Assembly: GCA_013396915.1 (NCBI GenBank)
Contig: VWZL01005122.1
Coordinates: forward strand, 1,209,887-1,273,886
DNA: 64,000 nucleotides
Direction of reading: 5' to 3'
DNA from: Stercorarius parasiticus
Lineage: Eukaryota; Chordata; Aves; Charadriiformes; Stercorariidae
Shown: piece after piece, positions 51,001 through 64,000 of the stretch
How the letters are laid out: each line of letters starts with the position of its first letter
Numbering within the stretch: position 1 is the stretch's first letter
Made by a program: the position numbers and the translations under genes
The notes under the pieces: model-generated
Seen by the model: only the letters and a program-made list of their open reading frames with translations
Told to the model about the DNA's origin: nothing
Databases searched by the model: none

Positions 51001-53790
51001 GTTCGCTGGCTTTCACATAGCCATGCTGGGGATTTATGGACTGTAGGTCCCACTGGGACGGAGACAGCATCATTTAAGCGCTGGAACTTTAATGGTTCAC
51101 TCCGCCTCAAGCTGTACCCATACCTTTTTACTCTGGGTACTTTCCTCCTCCGTTAAGCTACATCCAATTTCTATAACAATATTTTTCATGCTTCTACTAT
51201 GAACATAGTACTGAAAACAGTACTGGCTTTGTTCTTTATGATGTTTCTATCTGTATTTCTTCCCGCCTCTTGGAGCTGAGATTTATTTCCACTTGGAAAC
51301 TTTGTTTCACTGTCACATTTTATATATTTTCTTTCTGACATGTCTGTACGCTTCATTATTTTCCTATAATACAGATAGGGTACTAAGTCATGAAATGAGC
51401 TGTTCTCTTAAAAATGAACCTTTGTATCAACACGCCGTCAGCGTTGCTGTCTTAACAGTGACAGTCAGGCCACTTCCCTGCAAGCCTGATTTGATGAAAG
51501 ATGATATTTTGATTTTAAAAAAGTAATTGAGAAAGTGATACATCCACGTAGTTACGCACCTTGAGTTTAACTGTGTCATGTTGCTTGAAAAATATATCTT
51601 ATTGTCCTAAAGCATCAGGCTGAATGGAGGAATTGACGCGTCGTTGTATTTTGTTACAGAATATTCTAGTCAACACTTTCACCTTCTGTAAATTTTAACT
51701 AAAAATCAGATTTCTGAGAAGATATGAAAAGCATCGGCTGAAGAAAAAAAATTGTAAGCTTTGCACAGTAATAAAAGGGATAAAATGCTGATGCAACTCT
51801 GACTAAATGTAGACTTTCATTAAATCAGTAGAGAACTAAGTGAAATTACCCAGAGAATCCGTTTGGTTCTGTAATACATGGGATTAATTCTCTGATAACC
51901 AAGGCTGTGGTGTTTTAATCTCAGGTCTCTGGTATTTTTTAAGTTTCTATAGAGACCAGAAAAAGTCTGGAGAGAAAAAAAAAATTGGAGAGGATTCATG
52001 GTTCAACCAAAAGTAATTTTTTTCTCTTTTAGTGAAGTCAGGGTAGAAATGAGTCCTGTACAGGCTGCAAATGCACTTTCTTAAAACTTTGTTGGTAAGG
52101 CCCCATATGCCCATAGTTGTTGTTATGCTTTACTCATGCTTTTTGAGATAGATTATATGAGGAAAACATCTGAGATTATTGCTGTATGGGACGTTGTTTA
52201 AACATATCCCATCACCACATCAGCTCTGTACTAGAAATACAAATTCTGCTGCAAAATGTAAATCCAACCCAACACCAGCCATAAAAAGCTATTGAGAACA
52301 CTACACCAAGGTTCACAGCAGAGGAGTGAACTAGCAGCACAAGGGTTGCGATTGGTTTTAACACACTTCACTTACTGCTACATCTGCCATAATATTCCTA
52401 GACAAGATAAAGGAAACTTGGGGTTTGATCCAGTGCAATATCTACCCACTTAAAGACATCCTTATTGACCTCAGAAAAAAGCAAGCATCTTAATAAGGGC
52501 TCGGGGATAGAGCAGCTTTCTTTCATTTTCTTTATTGGAGAGTCTTTCTGGTATTTAGAAACATGCAAATTTTCCAGTAGGATTTACTATTCTGTCAACT
52601 TCATGAAAGATTTAGCTGGCATTTTAAAAATTCAGAGGAGAAAAAGAAATTAGAACTAGAATCATAAGACTTCCTTTAGATTTCCACTAGACCTAAAGAG
52701 CCCAGCTTTCAAAATATTTCCTGCCCTGCAATAGCCAGAGACCTGGGCTCCTTTGAACAAAGCTGCTATTGGAGATAAGAAAACAGAGAATTTCCATTTT
52801 CGGTTCTTTTTTGTAACTCTCATGAAGTTTAATGATCAAGTCAGTAGGTATTAAGAAAAATTTGAGGATACCTTGTAATCAAGGGAAGTTAATCAGCAAG
52901 TAATATACTGCCAAAAGAATCCCATTTGCTTTGAGGGAGTTTTGTAAAGGGCACATAGAGGACGACACTTCTGTTGCTGTCTATTGAGTCAACACCACAG
53001 GCATTGGTCCTTGCACTCCTAAAAATGCTTCTACTCTAACATTTTTCTGGAGTAATGTTTTCTTAGATCACAGAAAATGTAAGATGAAAAGCGTGTTATT
53101 TAAATTAATTAGCAAACAAAGCTTTTCAAGAAGAATGGAAAAAACATTAGCTATAGTGAAGAGACCTGCTGCTCTGAGTCTTGTCTTAATGTATTGAAAT
53201 AAATCCTTGTGTTCTGGGGGGTGAATCTCCAGCTTTTGTAGTAATTATGAGAGAAGACTATCATATCAAAGCACATTAAAAGCATTACTAAAGAATCTTT
53301 AAACAGAAGGCTATTTCCTACACATCGTTAATGAACCAAGAATTCAGCATTAATAGAAGATATTAACATGTAACGATGATGTAAGGATGAGAAGTGGGAC
53401 CATCATTAGGATTTATGTTGGCACACATAATTACATTCATATAACACGTATACGCACAAACTTGTCTTATATAAATATCCTGTCTCTTCATTTTCCACTT
53501 ACCATATGGCCACGACAATTAGGTATTATATGTGAGTATAAAGGAGAAATATAAGATACTTCCATGCATAGAAAATTATCCAAAGGGCATAATTTGAACT
53601 GCAATGCATAATGTCTAGTAAGTGCAAAGAAAAACTTGAACAAATCTAAACTCCATTTAGCTCATGATTTAGAATTCATTTCTGAATCCTTTTCACTTTG
53701 GACAAATGGTTCAAACTTTTACAGGAAAAAAACTCCCAGAAGGTGGATGAGGGAAAAAAAATCTTACGTTTTCTGTATGTTTCATTGCAG
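48069..53790 (+). other. TRPC7: TRPC7 intron 4 (5,722 bp)
   Basis: Donor gtacaa at 48069 and acceptor cattgcag ending at 53790; phase 0. It is AT-rich intronic sequence with scattered short A and T runs. I recognise no transposable element, exon or RNA gene. Open frames such as 48561-48872 and 50639-50944 (minus) have no recognised similarity. Confidence 0.85.
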
Positions 53791-54007
53791 TTGGGACGGA
53801 CCCTCCGAAGTCCTTTCATGAAGTTTGTGGCACATGCAGTTTCTTTCACAATCTTCCTTGGACTGTTAGTAGTGAACGCTTCAGATCGGTTTGAAGGAGT
53901 GAAAAATCTCCCCAACGAGACCATCACGGATCATCCAAAACAAATATTTAGAGTCAAAACAACTCAGTTCTCATGGACAGAATTGCTGATCATGAAATGG
54001 GTGTTGG
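53791..54007 (+). CDS. TRPC7: TRPC7 coding exon 5: S1, first extracellular loop and start of S2 (residues 377-448)
   Basis: The exon holds 72 codons plus one base (phase 0 to 1), starting [12 protein letters not shown] and ending MKWVLG, whose Gly codon is completed by exon 6. S1 is roughly residues 385-406. The S1-S2 loop carries the sequon N418-E-T, matching the first-loop glycosylation position of the subfamily; another N-A-S at 405 sits at the end of S1. S2 begins near 437. The Lys/Arg- and aromatic-rich [14 protein letters not shown] segment precedes S2, as in TRPC3/6/7. Donor ggtaagc is strong. No damage to the frame is seen. Confidence 0.96.
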
Positions 54008-54082
54008 GTAAGCAAAACCAAAATGTCTACAAGTCCTCCAGGGAAATTCAACGTGACTAGAAATAACTTGATAGACAGTGAC

Positions 54083-54157
54083 AAGACAAAAGAAAAAAAA
54101 AAAAAAGCAAACCAAAAAGACCCCCAAACCCAAAAACAAAACTAAAACCAAACCACC
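54083..54157. repeat. A-rich low-complexity stretch
   Basis: An A14 run is followed by an A/C-only style stretch (aaacccaaaaacaaaac and similar). The composition suggests simple-sequence expansion or the eroded tail of a retroposon, but no body is recognised. Confidence 0.75.
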
Positions 54158-54487
54158 ATGAGGTTAAATTAGAGGCTGATGGAAGTGTTTTGATTAAAAC
54201 AGGATCAAAGAAGACTTTGATCTTGGTCACTGCTTTTGAAAATATTGAATGGTCCTTAGCAAATTCTCACTTTCCTGATTTTCCACTTTCCATGGTGAAT
54301 GCTACAGAGGTTGTCTGTTTGCCTCTGTTGGTTTAATCATTGCATCTAAGGAAGGTAATATAGTCATAGGAACTTAGAGCTTCACTATAGGACATTGGTC
54401 TATTTAAAGTGAGCAGTGTCTATTGTGTCTATTGGGATGTGGGTTATCACCAGTCTTCTTTATTACCCGGCCATGAGATCCTATTAC

Positions 54488-54605
54488 AATTCACTGAACC
54501 TCAGTTTCTTCATCTGCAAAATAGGAATATTGTTATTTATTTTTTTGTAATGCACTCTGAGACCTAGTGATGAAAACTGCTACGTAAATAAGAGTTGGTT
54601 ATTAT
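54488..54605 (+). repeat. ancient MIR-type SINE (amniote MIR)
   Basis: The word series cactgaacctcagtttctt, catctgcaaaatagga, gcactctgagacctagtgat and the tail gctacgtaaataagag/ttggttatta follow the order of the MIR core and the 3' end of amniote MIR elements. That is, cctcagtttcctcatctgtaaaa is followed by an aagtgctttgagat- and ctatataaat-like tail. Orientation is plus. The tRNA-like 5' head is not clear upstream. It is an old CORE-SINE retained since early amniotes, and it is better preserved than other repeats here. Confidence 0.75.
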
Positions 54606-55828
54606 GAAATTGACAGTATGAAATTGTTACTGGTGAGAGGACAGCACAGCGCTCCTATATTTTAAAAGGAAATTAAGTTATTCGACGACTGTAAAGTAGG
54701 GATTCATGTGGATGAAGCCTTCAAGTGCAAAAGTATGCCGCGTGCGCAAGTAAAACTTCCAGGGAGTTTTAGGCAAATTCAGATGTATTACTTTTCCTAT
54801 AGGTCTAATTTATTCCTGGCAGGTCAGCTACCTTGAACCACTAATCTAAACAAGCTCAGAAGGATTATTGGGAAATTGAGCTTATCAACTCTGCAGAATC
54901 TTTGTCTACCTCTTCTATATCTATTTTTACTCATCACCATGATTTTGATTCTTTTCTCGCAGCAAATTATTTCACGGTTCCATAAATACTGATGGCGTTA
55001 AACCTCCCTGAAAAATAGGATAGGGCTGCCCTATCTGCTGACTTCCTGGCCACCATTTCTTTGTTCCCTGTCCCTGTAATAATCAGAATCCCATACAGGA
55101 TATTAGGCCAGAAAAAAACCGAATAGATGCCAGACTGGATAGAGTAAGTCTGTAAGATATATTTTTAAAATGATATTAAAGCAGCTGGACAAGATGATTA
55201 GATTTTAGACTAGGTATTCTTTTCTCACAGGCAGTAGGTTTCTGTCTGCCTGGTGAGTTCCTGAGAGATGAAGAAGAAAACATTTAATTTAAAGAGAAGG
55301 TTTTCACTTTTCTGGGAGAAGAAAGGTGATTCATTGTACAGAGTTCTGAATATAATGAGATTTTCTAATGACTGCCTACTTCAGCACTGACAGTCTTCTC
55401 TGGCCATTTTACCTGTCTGCCTACATAAAGCTTCAAATAATATTTCGGCAATACTAAGGTGAAAGTTTGGTGCTTGTGGCCTGCAGACAGCTGGCACGGG
55501 GGCTTGGCACTTGCTGAGCCCTCTATGTGACCCTGAACTTTAAGGGCTGTAAAAGCACTAACGGTGGCTGACGGCCCAGCCTTTTGGCGCTAAAATCTTA
55601 TAGGCATTGTAAGTATGTATATGTAAGTATAAATATAATTAAATAAAGTAAATGTTATAGATAAATATCACTGGTAAAGTTGCCAAGACATGCTTTTCTA
55701 CAGAGGCAAATGTAAGTAGACAGTAAGTATATGTTGAAGTGTAATAAATCTAACTCTTGTATACTAAATATACATAGCTATATTTAATCCTGCTTGGCAA
55801 CACCTGCAATTGCTGTCTTCAGACTCAA

Positions 55829-55853
55829 AAATGTAGGTGTGCTACCTACATTT
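55829..55853. repeat. perfect 10-bp inverted repeat, 5-base loop
   Basis: aaatgtaggt (55829-55838) and acctacattt (55844-55853) are exact reverse complements around gtgct. It could form a small hairpin in the intron; no function is evident. Confidence 0.65.
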
Positions 55854-58680
55854 CAATTCACAGTACAATCAAAAAGTGTAATTTTATTTGTTCTCAGCTT
55901 GTAAATCCCTTCCTTCTGTTTCTATTCCTTCTTTTTTCCCTGTACTGTGGCAGCAATGATGAATACTGATGACACATTACTTGTTCCAACCATAGCAGAC
56001 TATTTTTGAGAAATTAGTTTACAGGTCCCTGATCTTGGTTCTTTTTTGGGGAGAAAATTGGCTGTCTGAGTTATCTGGCTGCCAACCATAAAATTATGAC
56101 GCATGTTCAGAATAGTCTTATTCAAGGATAATGTGGTACATTAGTATAGCATAGTGTGGCCACGAGTGAGCACAACCTGTAATAGCACTCCCTGCAATTA
56201 ATCTTGCTGGAGATATGAAAATTGACCCACGTGTGCATATTTTAAGAGAAAACTACCAGTAGGAGATTTTCAGACTGGAGTTATGCAAAAATATACCATT
56301 GCCATCTCCTGCTCCCAACTATTTGTAACGCAAGCGAGCAATGGACTAAACCAAGCAAAGGCAATGACTTTCTGCCGAGCAAGCACTTCATCCTGCTCCA
56401 AAAATCCATATCAGAGGCTTTACTCTCCATTAGACTGCATCTCTGAAATGGCTGTTGGCTGTCACTGGATCAGCCAGGTAGTGTTAGTAGCCCATTTAAC
56501 ATCCCCATAAACATTCAGATAAACAGCAGCGTTTTAGGTGGGAGAACGCCTTTTTGGTCTCACTCCTCTCTGTTACGAACAAGCATTCAAGGGCTGCAGA
56601 TGATAAACCTGTTTGCGCAGAGAAATCCCATGATGCTCTGAGAGGAGAACTTGCCCCTTCATACATGGGGCACGGCAATTTTGGCTCATGCATCCGTGAC
56701 TCATTGTATGCCTTGGCCACCTCTCCCCCTACGGCCAGGTCCTCCCATCTCTTGCCTTCAAGTGAGGACGGTTAAGATGAGCAATATGGACAAAAGGGTG
56801 CACTGAAAGCAGGGAGGTTTCATTTAGAGAGACAAAATCCCCACTGCAAAAGCAGCCAAGGTAACAGTTAAGCTCTGGGTAGACTCAATCTGAGCACAAC
56901 TCTGTTTCTTAATCCCACAGCCTTTGGCAGATCCAGGAAGGCTCAAAAGCAGCTCTCCAACAACAGCTGCTCGTGATTTATGTACCAGGCCAGTGGATAT
57001 AAAAATCTGACAAACTGTTCCTTTTTGTGCACAGGTGGTGAACACCACTTCTTGCACACTTCCATTTTTCTTCCAGACGGGTTGTGCCAGTAGCTTGACT
57101 CTCCTTCCCCTGCTGAAACCAGAAATGCCCATCAAGGTGATATTTCTGATTATCCCTGCTGTGGGAGAACAGGCACAAGAGACCTACAGAAGCTGGAGAC
57201 CAGAAGCTGCTTGTATCCCACCTCTCTGTGCATCAAACTCAGGGAAATGACCTCTGCCAGAGCCACCGGGGTCCTCAGAAACACCATATTAAAATGCAGT
57301 CACATCCTGGAAAATCTGCTTTGCCTAGTTGCTTTCCCTTATTTCTGTTCTTACATCCCATCTTACGTCCCACCCCCTGAATTTTAGCTGCTTTTTCTCT
57401 TCTTGGTATTTTTACTCAAGGAGAAGTTTTGAATTATTCTTTCACAATGTATATACAATTACCCAGCAGTACTGACCGAATAATTACTGCAACTTTTCTA
57501 CTTGTCCTGGATAGACATTTTTCCATACGTATGGATAAAAAATGATTGCCACACAGCTGGCAAGAAGAATGATGTAAATTGTAGGCCAATAGTGTGATAC
57601 TTTCACAGAGTGATTCTAATTTTAGTCAGTCTACTCAGTTTTAGACATTCCTTACTTCATGAATCTGTGACTTAGGTATATTAAGTAACCAAGATGAGAA
57701 ATCAATTTGGATGGGAGAGTTAATATTTAAACCAGAAAAGACATTTCTGGGTGTCGGTGAACAAGTACTCTGGTTGGCAACGTTACCATGCCTGTGATAT
57801 TTCCTGAAGTGCTTTGGTACTTTTGTACAGCATGCGCGCGTTAATGCATAAGGCTAATGTCTCCTATCTATCACTTCTGGGATACCTTTATTTTTTTTAG
57901 CTAGAAATATTTCTTTAATATTTCATCCTCACTCTGGGACAGTTCCTGAGGAACCAATTCTTCCACCTTCTCCATTAGACAATTTATTATTAAATCTTAT
58001 TCATGGTGAATGATGGCTTGGGATGAAGTTCCTGCCAAGCACTCGTGGACTCAAAGAGAAGAGCTGGGAGTCTCCTCTCCTGCCCTCCTCTGGCTCTGCT
58101 CAGCACTCAGCAGACCTCAGGCTCTCTCCCAAAACAGATCTATATGAGGCATGACCTATATCAGGGTACAGCTTCAAGGACCTGCCTGGAGATTCCAGGG
58201 CTATGGAGGTCACAGACTAGCTGTGCCTTGGCCACCAATGATACTGATAGCTCAGCTTTCCTTTTTGTCTCAAATCCTTGCCCGTGCCCAAGGACTGACA
58301 GTGGCAGTTCTTCGTTCCCCCAGCCTCCAGCTAGATTCATACCGATTTGTTTCCTTCCCTATAACCCAGCTTTTGCCTCTTGGGACACCATGTGCTTCCA
58401 GGAGTCTCTGAAGTAGCTGAGCAAATACATTGACATGCCGCACCACAAGAGCTTCCAGCAAAGAGGATGAAGAAGAGTTCACAAAAAGGACAGGGTTGCA
58501 GGAGGCCACATGGAAACTGGCAGGCACTGCTCCTGCTTGACTCAATGTGAATTTTGCTGCTGCTATGGAAACAGAATTTGGAAGAGTGCAGGAAATATTT
58601 ACCAGTGGGTTAAATATTCCAATATTTTAGCTATTCAGAAGCAAGATTTTGGGCCTGGACCCTTGCTGTGACTGAAAGTT

Positions 58681-58724
58681 GGTAAATTTGACCTGAGTTC
58701 TTGGCTTCAGTTTCCCCATTGAAC
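58681..58724 (+). repeat. possible MIR SINE fragment
   Basis: ggtaaatttgacctgag and ggcttcagtttccccatt resemble the MIR core words before and around cctcagtttccccatc. The fragment is short and uncertain. Confidence 0.3.
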
Positions 58725-59463
58725 TCACTTCTCCTCCCCAGCACTCCCAGTAGAACACGGATGTCAAAACGTTTGAATTTTCTGGATTTGCCATTTAGGT
58801 TTGTCTGTAAGTCTGTTGTCAGAAGGATCCTAAATTCTGGCTAAACTCAGGGTTTTCAAAGTGGTAGATCAGACTTTAATGTATGGCAATTCATTATTAT
58901 TTTATATATAAAACTTTATGAAAAGTACTGCAAGGGCAGAACTTCTGTCTTACCTTTGATCATACTAGATTTACTTCTGGATCAGATTTGCTCTCACGAA
59001 GATCTGTTTCCATTCTCAAAATAGACCCATCCACTGTTTTTGGGAAGGAGGAAAACCAGCAGAGCAAGCCATACCATCTGCAGTTGCTCTGTTTAGTAAG
59101 GAGATTTTGGGCACAAGAGAGGAAATCTACATTTTTTCCAAATGGATCAGCAGTAGAATTTTCTAATGTGTTTCAGTATTTCTGAACTGTGCTTTCTCTG
59201 ACATCACCAGAAATCTACTTTACCATTGAATTGTATAGTGAAATTTTGAAATTTCTACCTCATATGCACAAAATGGCACATAAACTTAAAGTGTTTGATA
59301 ATTTTTAAGAAAAGACGGTAGGAACGATTCTCAAGAAATTCAGTTTAATTGAAGAGTTATTTGCTTTGGTCTTAGAAGCCACTGCTAGCCAGGAAAAAGG
59401 GTCTGTTGATACAAAAAGCACCTTCTGCGTTTGCCAATTAAACATGCTCTGGCCTTTCCACAG

Positions 59464-59697
59464 GCATGATATGGTCAGAGTGCAAGGAGATCTGGGAAGA
59501 GGGTCCACGCGAATATGTGGTGCATCTCTGGAACCTGCTGGACTTTGGGATGCTGTCCATCTTCGTGGCATCATTCACCGCCAGGTTCATGGCTTTTCTC
59601 AAAGCAACTGAAGCACAACAGTACGTAGATCAGTACGTTCAAGATGATGACCTCAATAATGTCACCCTTCCCCCTGAAGTTGCTTACTTTACTTATG
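59464..59697 (+). CDS. TRPC7: TRPC7 coding exon 6: S2 end, S3 and second extracellular loop (residues 449-527, shared ends)
   Basis: The exon is 234 bases, phase 1 at both ends. It completes Gly449, encodes residues 450-526 and gives the first base of Ala527. Sequence MIWSECKEIWEEGPREY is the S2 end and S2-S3 linker, and WNLLDFGMLSIFVASFTARF is S3 (about 470-493). E454, E457, N472 and D475 keep the exact spacing of the S2/S3 calcium-coordinating residues reported in TRPC4/5 (E-x2-E, then N-x2-D). The S3-S4 loop has the sequon N514-V-T, so together with N418 the protein has sequons in both loops, as in TRPC6 and mammalian TRPC7. Donor gtaaga starts at 59698. Skipping would keep the frame but delete S3. 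Confidence 0.96.

Positions 59698-64000
<4,303 letters not shown>

Larger units (their letters stand above)
54008..59463 (+). other. TRPC7: TRPC7 intron 5 (5,456 bp)
   Basis: Donor gtaagc at 54008 and acceptor ttccacag ending at 59463; phase 1. It holds an A-rich simple stretch at 54083-54157, an amniote MIR SINE at 54488-54605, a perfect 10-bp inverted repeat at 55829-55853 and a possible second MIR fragment at 58681-58724. A short TA/AAGTA-rich tract lies near 55.61-55.79 kb. I see no coding exon. Confidence 0.85.

Overview
The window is vertebrate nuclear DNA, most likely from a bird. It carries the 5' part of one multi-exon gene on the + strand. The spliced exons encode a TRPC-family cation channel that I identify as TRPC7: it has the N-terminal M-L-R-N-S peptide, a [11 protein letters not shown] segment in the ankyrin domain, and TRPC3/6/7-type exon boundaries. 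Evidence for a bird is a CR1 LINE 3' end near 32.4 kb, otherwise sparse interspersed repeats, and old amniote-type repeat remnants. The species cannot be named from the sequence alone.

Layout: 1-280 is 5' flank with a TATA-like motif. About 280-960 is a CpG island holding the promoter and the mostly noncoding exon 1, which ends at 870. Coding exons are 2 (8357-9134), 3 (31389-31571), 4 (47904-48068), 5 (53791-54007), 6 (59464-59697) and 7 (61613-61877). All have GT/AG splice sites and the reading phase stays consistent throughout. Together they give 614 complete residues plus two bases of the next codon: cytoplasmic ankyrin repeats with a TRPC-type zinc site, linker helices, pre-S1 elbow, and S1 to S5. 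The pore helix, S6, TRP helix and C-terminal coiled coil are not found before 64000, so the gene runs off the right edge. The rest is intron, about 61 kb, with few recognisable repeats.

No second protein-coding gene, RNA gene or novel enzymatic system is visible. The more interesting points concern how this gene is read. The start codon is split by intron 1 (AT at 869-870, G at 8357). A second acceptor 60 bp upstream of exon 2 would add 20 codons in frame. An in-frame upstream ORF ends 24 bases before the main AUG. Failure to splice exon 2 leads within 50 codons to a stop and a polyadenylation hexamer. Exons 3 and 4 are frame-neutral cassettes. The introns also hold a fairly well preserved amniote MIR SINE, a CR1 tail, other old repeat remnants, three perfect short inverted repeats and AT-rich, homeodomain-motif-rich blocks that may be conserved regulatory elements.
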